The notes under the pieces were generated by a model that saw only the letters and a program-made list of their open reading frames with translations, was not told where the DNA came from and searched no databases. Positions 9,142 to 17,359 of a stretch of DNA of 33,447 nucleotides are shown here, piece by piece; positions within the stretch are counted from its first letter, which is position 1, and every line of letters starts with the position of its first letter. A program made the translations under genes and the position numbers. Source of the DNA: Alphaproteobacteria bacterium (GTDB lineage: Bacteria > Pseudomonadota > Alphaproteobacteria > Puniceispirillales > Puniceispirillaceae); contig JAAXKA010000146.1 in NCBI GenBank assembly GCA_012269555.1, positions 109,781 to 143,227 of the forward strand, in the 5' to 3' direction.

Positions 9142-9588
9142 ATGCGTCAAAACACTTTAGAAACATTACTTGGAGCAATAATAATCGTGGGCGCTCTACT
9201 TTTCGCGATAACCGTTTATAATTCCGCAAATATTACACCATCGGAAGGCATCGAGTTAAAAGCAGAATTTGGCGATGTATCTGGATTAACGAAAGGAGAT
9301 GATGTATTTCTCTCTGGCATTAAGATAGGTCAGGTAACCTCTTATGAGATAGATAAAAAAAGCTACATGGCGCGACTTAGTTTTAGAATAAATCCAGATA
9401 TAAAGTTACCGTCTGATTCTAGCGCTAGGATTGTGGCTTCGTCCCTTTTAGGAGGTTATGTACTTGAGATTTCGCCTGGCTCTAATGAAGAAATGATGCA
9501 GGACGGAGACATCATATATGATACGACAGATCCAGTTAGTCTTACAGATTTATTAGGCAAATTTGTATTTCAAAGTGCTAACAAATAG
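9142..9588 (+). CDS. mlaD: Outer membrane lipid asymmetry protein MlaD (MCE domain)
   Basis: MlaD is the periplasmic, inner-membrane-anchored substrate-binding protein of the Mla phospholipid transport system (MlaFEDB), which keeps phospholipids out of the outer leaflet of the outer membrane. The 148-residue product has an N-terminal anchor (about 8-27, ETLLGAIIIVGALLFAITVY region) and one MCE/MlaD domain (about 35-113) with the family pattern GDVSGLTKGDDVFLSGIKIG. SSLLGGYVLEISPG at 100-113 closes the domain. The ATG has AAAGGA nine bases upstream. The permease and ATPase genes mlaE and mlaF are not here; separation from them next to an NDUFA12 gene is usual in this class. The length matches alphaproteobacterial MlaD, shorter than E. 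coli MlaD (183). Confidence 0.92.
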   Translation: MRQNTLETLLGAIIIVGALLFAITVYNSANITPSEGIELKAEFGDVSGLTKGDDVFLSGIKIGQVTSYEIDKKSYMARLSFRINPDIKLPSDSSARIVASSLLGGYVLEISPGSNEEMMQDGDIIYDTTDPVSLTDLLGKFVFQSANK

Positions 9589-9605
9589 TTTTAAGAATTT
9601 TGGAA

Positions 9606-10004
9606 ATGAAGATTATTAGTACTTTTTTATCCCTTATATTTTTTCTTGTGACTAGCTTATTTATCGAAATCAGACAGGCAGACGCATCAAATTGGATAGT
9701 ATCTCAAACAGCTGAATTACAGCTTCTTGATAAAATAACAGCCCGTATTTCTACTAAAAAAGTCCAAGTTGGTGGTGGAACTGAGTTTGGAACGTTAGAG
9801 TTGAGGGTGTATCATTGTGCTTACAGACCCCCAGAAGAACCTCCTGAAAATGCAGCATTTATTGTAATTTATGACAACGGATATGGAGATAGAAAACTTC
9901 AAAAAGCACTTTTTTCTGGGTGGATGTTTGCCTCTAGTCCGGCCATCTCTGGCCTTGAACACCCTGTCTACGACGTAACTTTGTTATCATGCCATAACGA
10001 ATGA
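9606..10004 (+). CDS. DUF2155 domain-containing exported protein
   Basis: A 132-residue protein with an N-terminal signal peptide (MKIISTFLSLIFFLVTSLF..., likely cleaved after QADA) and a DUF2155 domain. The family signatures LDKITAR, FGTLELRVYHC, RPPEEPPENAAFI, FSGWMFASSPAISGLEHPVYDV and a final LLSC are all visible. The function is unknown; the family is largely alphaproteobacterial and presumably periplasmic. The reading frame also offers a TTG six bases upstream of this ATG; I prefer the ATG because the signal peptide starts cleanly there. It lies 17 bases after mlaD and is probably in its operon. Its last 37 bases overlap the end of aat on the other strand, so the C-terminal codons of both proteins are read from the same DNA. 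Confidence 0.9.
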   Translation: MKIISTFLSLIFFLVTSLFIEIRQADASNWIVSQTAELQLLDKITARISTKKVQVGGGTEFGTLELRVYHCAYRPPEEPPENAAFIVIYDNGYGDRKLQKALFSGWMFASSPAISGLEHPVYDVTLLSCHNE

Positions 10005-10630
10005 ATAATTTGAGATTCTGGGGTGTCTAGTTCAAGACTAGCTTCAGTGTTTATTGCAGTTTTTAGTTTTTTTTGAAATGCCGTATTGTCTATTGACTCT
10101 ATTCCAAATTGAATAAGATGATCGCTCACAAATTGTGCGTCTAATAAACTAAAATTTCCATATTTTAGCCTAGCCATTAAATGACAAAGCGCAATTTTTG
10201 AAGCATTAGATTTACGGCTAAACATAGATTCACCAAAGAAGGCACCGCCTATGGCTACTCCATATAATCCGCCTATTAAATTACCTTCCTGGTAGGCTTC
10301 CACTGAGTGCGCAAAACCTAACATGTGAAGAGAAATATATAATCTTCTAATCATGGGGTTTATCCAGGTATCTTTTGTGTGAGTTCGAGGTGCAGCACAT
10401 CCATCAATTACGGCTGGAAAATTTTGATTCCATTGAATTTCAAATGGTTGTTTTTTTAATAACCTTAATAATTTTTTTGGGATTTTCGGAGGTCGAAATG
10501 GTAATACTCCGCGCACGTCTGGTTGAAAAAATTGGATATCCCTAGAGTTCTTACTTGTAGCCATAGGGAAAATACCTAGAGTATAAGCCTGTATGATTGT
10601 CTCTGGAGCAATAATAAATTGTTGTGACAC
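9968..10630 (-). CDS. aat: Leucyl/phenylalanyl-tRNA--protein transferase
   Basis: Aat transfers Leu or Phe from aminoacyl-tRNA to proteins with N-terminal Arg or Lys, creating the primary N-degron read by ClpS. The 220-residue product (E. coli 234) has TLGIFPM at 17-23, a PDVRGVLPF stretch, the HTKDTWINPMI motif near 84-94, GFAHSVEAYQEGNLIGGLYG at about 105-124, FFGESMFSRKSNASK at 131-145 and LLDAQFVSDHL at 162-172, all family signatures. The start is GTG with GGGAG (10637-10641) six bases upstream. It is the last gene of the minus-strand run M48-dsbA-aroQ-aat, 147 bases after aroQ. In many relatives accB and accC lie in that gap; here they are absent. With clpS and clpA at 225-2832, it completes the tagging and recognition side of the N-degron pathway. 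Confidence 0.95.
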   Translation of the reverse strand: MSQQFIIAPETIIQAYTLGIFPMATSKNSRDIQFFQPDVRGVLPFRPPKIPKKLLRLLKKQPFEIQWNQNFPAVIDGCAAPRTHTKDTWINPMIRRLYISLHMLGFAHSVEAYQEGNLIGGLYGVAIGGAFFGESMFSRKSNASKIALCHLMARLKYGNFSLLDAQFVSDHLIQFGIESIDNTAFQKKLKTAINTEASLELDTPESQIIHSLWHDNKVTS

Positions 10631-10777
10631 TATATTCTCCCAATAATAGCGATTATCATTTGTCTATTTGACTAAATGAAATTTAGGGTGATGCAATATG
10701 AATATTAAACCGTTTTATTCAAGATTTTTATAAGAAATTGAACTGCAATAAATTTGCTAATCACTCATGACGTCCTC

Positions 10778-11218
10778 TTATTCAGTTAAGAAGGACTCCG
10801 CAATTGCTCTCATAGCTAGATTGTAGGATTGCGCTCCAAGTCCAACAATAACGCCATTTGATATTGATGAAATCATTGAAGTGTGTCTGAATTCTTCTCG
10901 ACCATAAATGTTAGAAATATGTACTTCAATGATCAATCCAGAAAATAAGGCTAGCGAGTCTCTAATCGCAACCGATGTATGGCTATATCCACCTGCATTA
11001 ATAATAATACCCTCATATTTACCATTAGCTTTTTGAATCAAACTAACAAGCTCCCCCTCATAATTGGTTTGAGCAAAATTTACTTCCACTTGAAGTTCAT
11101 TAGCTAAGGCTTCACAGGCAGATTCAATTTCTTTTAAGTTTATATGTCCATAAATCTCAGGTTGTCTTGTCCCGAGCATGTTTAGATTTGGTCCATTAAG
11201 AATAAGAATTTTTGCCAT
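10778..11218 (-). CDS. aroQ: Type II 3-dehydroquinate dehydratase
   Basis: AroQ catalyses dehydration of 3-dehydroquinate to 3-dehydroshikimate, step three of the shikimate pathway, and works as a dodecamer. The 146-residue product has the usual length. The N-terminal ILNGPNLNMLGTRQPEIYG (5-23) includes the catalytic-loop Arg and Tyr (R18, Y22). NYEGELV (53-59), IINAGGYSHTSVAIRD (71-86; N73 and H79 of the substrate site) and EVHISNIYGREEFRHTSMIS (98-117; catalytic His in VHISN) follow. The ATG lacks a strong Shine-Dalgarno. It lies between the dsbA-like gene and aat on the same strand with about 150-base gaps on both sides, so it may have its own promoter. Confidence 0.97.
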   Translation of the reverse strand: MAKILILNGPNLNMLGTRQPEIYGHINLKEIESACEALANELQVEVNFAQTNYEGELVSLIQKANGKYEGIIINAGGYSHTSVAIRDSLALFSGLIIEVHISNIYGREEFRHTSMISSISNGVIVGLGAQSYNLAMRAIAESFLTE

Positions 11219-11365
11219 TGTTCGATGTACCTAATTTCTAATAGTAAATTTACTTTTTAAAATATTCATAGCCCATTTAAATAAATAATGCGAATAAACA
11301 ATCCTCAGTGAAATATTAATCCAAGCTAATTTAGCCAATTAATTTGGTCCTTGCATCGATAGTTT

Positions 11366-12073
11366 TCAGTTTTTATTTCTTTCTGAATCAATAATTGCCA
11401 TCATTTCTTTTAGACTAATTGCACCTGGAATAATTTTCTTACCTATCAATAAAGCAGGTGTGCCCTCTATTCCAATTGCCCGACCAGAATCGATGTTACG
11501 ACGTAAAATTCGATCAAATTTATTACTTGAAATAGCAGCAGTATATTTTTCCATATTGAGACCAACCATAGTTGCAATCGACTTCAAGGAATCCTCTGTG
11601 ATCCTTCCAACTGAGTTCATTAAAGCAAGATGATACTCAAAAAACTTATTTTGTTCTTCCGCTGCAAGAGCAGCTTTTGCTGCTAATACAGAGCTTTCTG
11701 CTAATATCGGAAATTCTTTTATTACTATTAGTATATCATCATCTTCATTAATGAGAGTCTGAAGTGTTTTAAAAAGTCTCTTGCAGTAGCCACAATTATA
11801 ATCTGAATACTCATAGATAATGAAAGACGCATTTGGGTTGCCAAATCGTCCATCACCCTCAGTTTCATAAGTAAGTGACATTGCATTTTCTTCAGCTTCT
11901 TTTGACTTCTGGTTTGAATAATTTAATATTATTTCATATAAAATATCTGGATTTTGATTAAGATAATCATGGACAATTTGTTGAATCATTTGCTCTTCAG
12001 ATTCTGAAAATTGTGCATTTGCAGGATTGGTCATAATAATAGATAGCCCAATGAAAAAAATTAAGTGTTTCAT
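11366..12073 (-). CDS. DsbA-family thiol:disulfide oxidoreductase, exported
   Basis: A periplasmic thioredoxin-fold oxidoreductase of the DsbA/BdbD/Com1-like type. The 235-residue product has a signal peptide (about 1-20, ending NPANA) and a helical N-terminal segment (about 22-65). The thioredoxin domain carries the active site CGYC at 94-97 in YSDYNCGYCKRLF and the cis-Pro loop GTPALLIG at 204-211. A helical insertion lies between them, as in DsbA. It should introduce or isomerise disulfides in exported proteins; which of these cannot be decided from the sequence. AGGAG (12077-12081) lies only three bases before the ATG, a rather tight spacing. It is downstream of an M48 peptidase and upstream of aroQ, a conserved alphaproteobacterial order. 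Confidence 0.92.
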   Translation of the reverse strand: MKHLIFFIGLSIIMTNPANAQFSESEEQMIQQIVHDYLNQNPDILYEIILNYSNQKSKEAEENAMSLTYETEGDGRFGNPNASFIIYEYSDYNCGYCKRLFKTLQTLINEDDDILIVIKEFPILAESSVLAAKAALAAEEQNKFFEYHLALMNSVGRITEDSLKSIATMVGLNMEKYTAAISSNKFDRILRRNIDSGRAIGIEGTPALLIGKKIIPGAISLKEMMAIIDSERNKN

Positions 12074-12201
12074 ATTCTCCTGCTGATTAAAGTTGTGAAA
12101 ATTATAATGGTCATTAACACGGACAAATTAATCTTTCAATGGAAGAAGCCGAACTGCAAAAAACCAGATACCTATCAACAAATTGTGATTAGCTAAAATA
12201 T

Positions 12202-13545
12202 TTATTTAGTTTTTAATGTCTGAGAATCTTGTATTAAGAATTTAAGGTCTTTCAGGCTTTTTTCTAATTTAGGGTTTAAATTTGGAATCTTTAGGGCACG
12301 TTCTAAGTGCTTGGTTGCCTGCGGCAAATCGTTACTGAGATAAGAAGCTTCAGCAAGTTGCAGGTTTGCGCTAGCCAGGTCACCTGTTTTCCCTAAAGCA
12401 GTTGCATATTCTCTTCGAGCAAAGGGTAACTTAGGCTCCCCATCAACTGCAATTTTTAGTATTTCTCTTGCATTAAAATAATACTCAGAACTATCTGCTG
12501 ATAAAAACACTCTCCCAAGACGTAAGGCAATTAGTGGAGCCCCGCCACTTTTATTAAATGCTTCTTCAAAATACTTAATTGCAGATGAGAGCAATCCATC
12601 AGCAAACGCGATTTCACCTGCAAGTTCATAAAAATAAGGGTTGTTTGGCTCGGCTATAAGCAAAGAGCTTACATCTTTACTAGCCTTTTCTAGGCTTCCA
12701 TATCTTAAGTAGGCGATTGCACGCTGATACATTTCGTCTGATGAAAGGGTATCATTTTTTAAATTTTGAATAATTTCTTCAGGTCGTTTTTCATAACTTG
12801 ATATTTTTCCTACTATTCGCTTGAAACTAGCATAGTCACCTATGTTCATTCTATTGTTTGTGAAATTAGATTTAGTAAGATGGTCTTTATAGACTGCTAA
12901 ACGTTTTTTTGCCTCAGGGTGGGTTCGATAATATTCTGATTGGTAACTTTCAGGAAGAGCATTTTCATTTGATAGTCTTTTCATCATTCTTGCCATACCA
13001 GCGGCGCTTATTTGTAATTCATCAAGCATTTTAAGCGCCCATTCATCTGCAATCGCCTCATTTATTCGGGAGCCATAATAATAGTGTCTTGCTACTCTAT
13101 CGTTTCCACCAATTAAAAGACTTGCAGCCAATTCTTCAGAGCCGCCTATTGCGGCTGCGGCGGCGAGAGCAGTGCTCAAAGAGGATGCATTCCTCGCAAC
13201 TTCTAATGATTCATTTTTTCTAGCCACATGGCCAGATACAATATGACCTAATTCATGTGCCATTACGCCAATGACTTCTTCTAAAGACTCTGCTTTTAGT
13301 AATAAACCTGAGTGAAGATAAATAATGTTATCACTGGTAACAAAGGCATTATAAGAAGAATTCAAAATCAATCTAACTTTTATTTGCGATGAAATATTAG
13401 CTTTATTCAGTAAAGGCTCTAAAAAAGCTTCTAGTTTAGCTTCGATTTCTGCATCGCGAATTAAATTCGCATAGCAACTTGTTGTTAAACCGATAAAAAA
13501 TAAGAAAAAAGATATTATTAAATGAAAGTTTCTAATATTCGACAT
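12202..13545 (-). CDS. M48 family metalloprotease with TPR-like C-terminus (BepA/YfgC-like)
   Basis: An exported zinc metalloprotease of the M48 family, resembling BepA (YfgC), which acts in outer-membrane protein assembly quality control. The 447-residue product has a signal peptide (about 1-26, ...TTSCYA). The lipobox is not canonical, so I favour a soluble periplasmic form. The zinc motif HELGH is at 97-101 (VIGVMAHELGHIVSGH) and the third ligand Glu is in NEAIADEWA near 165. From about 255 onward it has TPR-like helical repeats (AIAYLRYGSLEKA, YFYELAGEIAFADG, IALRLGRVFL, EYATALGKTGD). An Ala-rich segment near residues 120-135 probably packs against the membrane-facing side. No clear Shine-Dalgarno precedes the ATG. 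It is the first gene of the minus-strand set, 128 bases before the dsbA-like gene. Confidence 0.92.
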   Translation of the reverse strand: MSNIRNFHLIISFFLFFIGLTTSCYANLIRDAEIEAKLEAFLEPLLNKANISSQIKVRLILNSSYNAFVTSDNIIYLHSGLLLKAESLEEVIGVMAHELGHIVSGHVARKNESLEVARNASSLSTALAAAAAIGGSEELAASLLIGGNDRVARHYYYGSRINEAIADEWALKMLDELQISAAGMARMMKRLSNENALPESYQSEYYRTHPEAKKRLAVYKDHLTKSNFTNNRMNIGDYASFKRIVGKISSYEKRPEEIIQNLKNDTLSSDEMYQRAIAYLRYGSLEKASKDVSSLLIAEPNNPYFYELAGEIAFADGLLSSAIKYFEEAFNKSGGAPLIALRLGRVFLSADSSEYYFNAREILKIAVDGEPKLPFARREYATALGKTGDLASANLQLAEASYLSNDLPQATKHLERALKIPNLNPKLEKSLKDLKFLIQDSQTLKTK

Positions 13546-13779
13546 TTGTTTTGTTAATTTTATTTAAAAAATGAAATATAATTCTAAAAATATAAAAAAA
13601 ATTGTATAAAATTCTAATTAATCCATTTGACACAATAATTTAGATATGATGTTGTGCGCCTTTATAAGTAATAAAAATTATAATTAATTATTGCACAAAT
13701 AGATTTGTTTATAAGCCTAACATAAGGCCTCACATTGTCTAGAATATAAAGATTGAAGACTTAAAACAAGGGTAACAAA
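13546..13779. other. Divergent intergenic region, M48 peptidase / aminotransferase
   Basis: This is a very AT-rich 234-base region between divergent genes that must hold both promoters. A perfect TTGACA occurs at 13627-13632 on the plus strand, but the nearest good -10 (TATGAT, 13645-13650) is only 12 bases away. TATAAT at 13679-13684 lacks a properly spaced -35. I therefore do not call a promoter. AGGG near 13767 serves the aminotransferase ATG. Confidence 0.4.
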
Positions 13780-14961
13780 ATGAGCGGTCCAACATTAAAA
13801 GTTTCTAATAGAAGCAAAATGCCACCATTTATGGCAATGGACGTAATGCGTCTTGCAGCTGAATTAGAAGCTGATGGAAGTGATATAGTGCATTTAGAGG
13901 TTGGGCAGCCTTGTTCTCCAGCGCCCCAGAAAGTTATTGATGCACTCGCTGCATCCATGGGACAAGTAAAAACACATGGATATTCAGTGGCACTAGGAAT
14001 CCCGGAGTTACGGTTAAGAATAGCAGACCATTATGAACAATGGTATGGGGAAAAAATTGGACCTGAGCGTGTTGCAGTAACAGTTGGTTCATCAATGGCA
14101 TTTGCAATATCTTTCCTGGCCTCATTTGATATTGGGGATAAAATTGCAATCCCAAATCCGGGTTATCCTGCCTATCGCAATCTAATGTTAGGTATGGGGT
14201 TAGAGCCCGTTACACTAAATGCAGGTCCATTAGAAGGGTGGATGCCAAGATTAAAAGATATGGAAAAATGGGATAATTTGCCCGATGGTCTAATGATCGC
14301 AAGTCCCCATAACCCAACTGGTGTAATAATTCCAGATAATGAGTTGAAAGATATTTGTGAATGGTGTGACAAAAATGGAGTTAGATTAATATCCGATGAA
14401 ATTTATCACGGATTATCCTACAAAAGCAGATGTGAGACAGCGTTGAAATATACTGATAATGTGATTGTAATAAATAGCCTTTCAAAATATTTTTCTATGA
14501 CAGGATGGCGCATTGGTTGGATGATATTGCCTGAGCAATTATTAAACACAGCCGAAAAACTAGCGCAAAATTTGTATATTTCAGCACCAACACCAAATCA
14601 AATTGCAGCAATTGCGGCTTTTGATTGTAGTGAAGAATTAGACCAGAATATTAGACGTTATAAGGAAAATAGGAACATATTATTATCAGGTCTGCCTGCA
14701 GAGTTTTTAGGAAATGCTGCTCCATGTGACGGAGCATTTTATATCTATGCAGATATATCCGCGTTAAGTGTGGACTCAGTTAATTTTGCTAAAAAATTAC
14801 TCGATGAGACTGGTGTTGCAACCACGCCAGGTGTTGACTTTGATCCAATTAATGGACATCGATATTTGCGTTTATCTTTTGCGGGTGCGACACAAACAAT
14901 GAATGAGGCTGTTAAACGAATTAATGAATTTGTCCTAACCTATAAAAGGGACGCCGCGTAA
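13780..14961 (+). CDS. PLP-dependent aminotransferase, class I/II
   Basis: A 393-residue fold-type I aminotransferase of the aspartate aminotransferase superfamily. The PLP lysine is K236 in NSLSKYFSMTGWRIGW (232-247). The supporting cofactor residues are N178 in PHNPTG (176-181) and D206/Y209 in ISDEIYHGL (204-212). R376-type carboxylate binding is in RYLRLSFAGA near the C-terminus. A glycine-rich HGYSVALGIPELR (66-78) is also typical. The amino donor and acceptor cannot be fixed from the sequence; aspartate, alanine or a branched-chain/aromatic substrate are all possible. It stands alone, divergent from the M48 gene and convergent with rne, 43 bases away. No signal peptide, so it should be cytoplasmic. 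Confidence 0.9.
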   Translation: MSGPTLKVSNRSKMPPFMAMDVMRLAAELEADGSDIVHLEVGQPCSPAPQKVIDALAASMGQVKTHGYSVALGIPELRLRIADHYEQWYGEKIGPERVAVTVGSSMAFAISFLASFDIGDKIAIPNPGYPAYRNLMLGMGLEPVTLNAGPLEGWMPRLKDMEKWDNLPDGLMIASPHNPTGVIIPDNELKDICEWCDKNGVRLISDEIYHGLSYKSRCETALKYTDNVIVINSLSKYFSMTGWRIGWMILPEQLLNTAEKLAQNLYISAPTPNQIAAIAAFDCSEELDQNIRRYKENRNILLSGLPAEFLGNAAPCDGAFYIYADISALSVDSVNFAKKLLDETGVATTPGVDFDPINGHRYLRLSFAGATQTMNEAVKRINEFVLTYKRDAA

Positions 14962-15004
14962 TTAACAAACCTAAAAATTTTTTAATAAAATATTTATTAT
15001 TAAT

Positions 15005-17359
15005 TTATTTTTTTGTCCACCAGCCTCGCTTTTTTGCCACTGGAGCATTGTCTCCAACCTCAGTTACACCTAATTCAATCGAAGCCAAGGGCTCTCTTCC
15101 AGCTGCAAGACCCTCAGAGGAAATAGGAGATTCAGACTTTTTTTGATTTGTTGCGGAGTTCTTTTTCTTACTTACCGTTTTACTGGCTAATTTTTTACTA
15201 CTTGATTTTTTTACCTTAGTTTTAGGGCGTGTTGATTTTTTAGTTTTGTCCTCATTTGCAGATTTTGGAGTCACTTTCTTCTTTGCTTTTTTTATTTTTG
15301 ACTTATCAACACTTGATTCATTGTTGAATTCTGAGGATGGTGCGGTGCCGTGTGCCTCAGCATTTGCAGATATTTCTTCAGCAGAAGTTATATTTGATTC
15401 ATTTTGTTTTGATTTACCACCACGGCGTCTGCGAGATTTTGGTCTTGTTTGAGTTTCATTAATTTCCAAATTAGAGTTGGGGGCGCTTTTTGTCATCTGC
15501 CTCGAGTTTTCTTCAGAATCTAAATTATTTTCTGTTTCCGAAACATTATCTATGTTTTGAGACATAACTGTCTCATCGCCATCACGCCGACGCCTGCGTC
15601 TACCGCCACGACGACCACGTCGTTTGCGTTTTGGTTGGTCACCATTCTCGATATCTTCTTCATTTGAGGGGTGTGAATGATGGTAAGGTTCTTTGCTCCG
15701 CTCGGGTTTACTTTTACCAGAAACTAATTTTTCTTTTGCTTGTATAAGAATATTATCCACCAATAATTGATATTCATTTTCAATTAAGGTTGCATCTGCC
15801 TTAATTGAGATCTTACAGCCTGCTCTATTCTCAAGTTCGGTGAGAGTCCCCCTTTTTTCATTGAGAATGTAAATTGCGATTTCTGTTTGTGTTATGATTG
15901 TAAGCTCTTTTGCAGAAATATTACTAATTTCTTCTTCAAGAATTCGCAAAATTTGGAGGGCAGATGAGTTAACAGAGCGCACTCTACCGGTACCTTCACA
16001 ATGGGGGCATGTTTGAGAAATTGATTCAACTAGAGAGGGACGTAATCGTTGTCTAGACATTTCTAAGAGCCCAAAATGACTTATGCTGCCTACTTGTATT
16101 CTGGCTCTATCATTACGAAGAGCCTCTTTTAATTTTCCCTCAACTAAATGCTGGTTTCTATTTTCTTCCATATCTATAAAATCAATTACGATAAGTCCCG
16201 ACAAATCTCGTAATTTCAGTTGTCGTCCAATTTCCTCTGCTGCTTCGACATTTGTTTTGACAGCAGTCTCCTCAATATTACGTTCTCTTGTTGCTTTTCC
16301 AGAGTTTACATCAATAGCAACAAGAGCCTCTGTCTGATTAAATACTAAATAACCCCCTGATTTTAGGATGACCTCATTTTGATGAATTTGCTCTAGCTGT
16401 TCTTCCACTTCATATTGTTGGAAAAGGTGATTATCACCGATGAATTCGAATACCCTTTTGGCGTGACTTGGTATAAGCATTTTCATATGGGTTTTTGCTA
16501 TTTTGTAGCTATCTCCACCCTCCACATATACTTCCTCAATATCGTTAGTATAAATGTCTCGAATAGCACGTTTAACTAAACTACCTTCTTCGTGTATAAG
16601 ACAGGGAGCCTCTGATTTCATCGTATTGGTTCTAATATCATTCCATAATTTGGTTAAGTAGCTATAATCTCGCTTTATTTCTGTTTTAGTTCTTTTTGAA
16701 CCAGCTGTTCTCACAATGACGGCCATTCCTTCAGCTACATCTAATTCGCTAACCACTGATTTCAGTCGTTTTCTATCTAAGGGATTATTTATTTTGCGAG
16801 AAACACCTCCACCTCTATTACTGTTAGGCATCAGAACACAATAGCGCCCAGCAAGAGAGAGATATGTTGTAAGAGCAGCTCCTTTATTACCACGCTCCTC
16901 TTTTACTACTTGAACAAGCAATATTTGTTTTCGAGAAATAACTTCTTGAATTTTATATTTGTGCAAAGGGTTGGGATTTAACTTCTTTGCAGAAACAGCT
17001 AATTCTTCTTCATTATCGATTGTTTCGAGCAACTCCGTTTTCAAGGAGGTATTTTCCTCCTCTTCATCATCCACAGACTCTGTTTGTTTCTTTAACGCCT
17101 CTCTATCTTCGATAGGTATTCGATAGTAATCTGGATGAATTTCACTGAAAGCAAGAAATCCTTGACGATTGCCTCCATATTCAACAAAAGCAGCTTGTAA
17201 AGATGGTTCAACGCGAGTTACACGCGCAAGATAGACATTACCTTTTAGTTGTTTCCGTGCTGTATTTTCATAGTCAAATTCTTCAATTTTTTGATCATTA
17301 AGAAGGACAACTCGTGTCTCTTCTGGTTGATGGGCATCGATGAGTAGTTTTTTGTTCAT
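15005..17359 (-). CDS. rne: Ribonuclease E
   Basis: Endonuclease that starts mRNA decay and processes rRNA and tRNA precursors, and scaffolds the degradosome. The 784-residue product (E. coli 1061) has an S1 domain (about 36-130) interrupted by an acidic insertion (about 90-122, VDDEEEENTS...), as in other alphaproteobacteria. The DNase I-like catalytic core has D350 (AIDVNSG) and D393 (VIDFIDM), 43 apart like E. coli D303/D346. The Zn-link cysteines are C451 and C454 (CPHCEGTGR). The C-terminal third is low-complexity: an Arg-rich RNA-binding patch at 577-592, Lys/Ser-rich tracts near 690-745, and a terminal KRGWW motif. The ATG is preceded by GAGAG about ten bases upstream. The long gene-free leader (17360-17887, shared with the divergent amidase) would leave room for RNase E autoregulation through its 5' UTR, which is known in E. 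coli; that is inference here. Confidence 0.95.
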   Translation of the reverse strand: MNKKLLIDAHQPEETRVVLLNDQKIEEFDYENTARKQLKGNVYLARVTRVEPSLQAAFVEYGGNRQGFLAFSEIHPDYYRIPIEDREALKKQTESVDDEEEENTSLKTELLETIDNEEELAVSAKKLNPNPLHKYKIQEVISRKQILLVQVVKEERGNKGAALTTYLSLAGRYCVLMPNSNRGGGVSRKINNPLDRKRLKSVVSELDVAEGMAVIVRTAGSKRTKTEIKRDYSYLTKLWNDIRTNTMKSEAPCLIHEEGSLVKRAIRDIYTNDIEEVYVEGGDSYKIAKTHMKMLIPSHAKRVFEFIGDNHLFQQYEVEEQLEQIHQNEVILKSGGYLVFNQTEALVAIDVNSGKATRERNIEETAVKTNVEAAEEIGRQLKLRDLSGLIVIDFIDMEENRNQHLVEGKLKEALRNDRARIQVGSISHFGLLEMSRQRLRPSLVESISQTCPHCEGTGRVRSVNSSALQILRILEEEISNISAKELTIITQTEIAIYILNEKRGTLTELENRAGCKISIKADATLIENEYQLLVDNILIQAKEKLVSGKSKPERSKEPYHHSHPSNEEDIENGDQPKRKRRGRRGGRRRRRRDGDETVMSQNIDNVSETENNLDSEENSRQMTKSAPNSNLEINETQTRPKSRRRRGGKSKQNESNITSAEEISANAEAHGTAPSSEFNNESSVDKSKIKKAKKKVTPKSANEDKTKKSTRPKTKVKKSSSKKLASKTVSKKKNSATNQKKSESPISSEGLAAGREPLASIELGVTEVGDNAPVAKKRGWWTKK

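Noticed and set aside
10638-10661. GATAATCGCTATTATT, a Fur/Irr-like inverted sequence upstream of aat
   Set aside because: Only five perfect arm bases in an AT-rich setting, close to the aat ribosome binding site, and no iron link for aat.
11321-11350. Nested palindromes around GCTAATTTAGC and CCAATTAATTTGG after the dsbA-like gene, resembling the 17747 palindrome
   Set aside because: The shared letters are short and A/T-rich, arms are only four to five bases, and there is no T-run; resemblance is probably chance.
13627-13650. Perfect TTGACA followed by TATGAT
   Set aside because: The spacer is only 12 bases, too short for a sigma-70-type promoter, and no good -10 lies at 16-18 bases.
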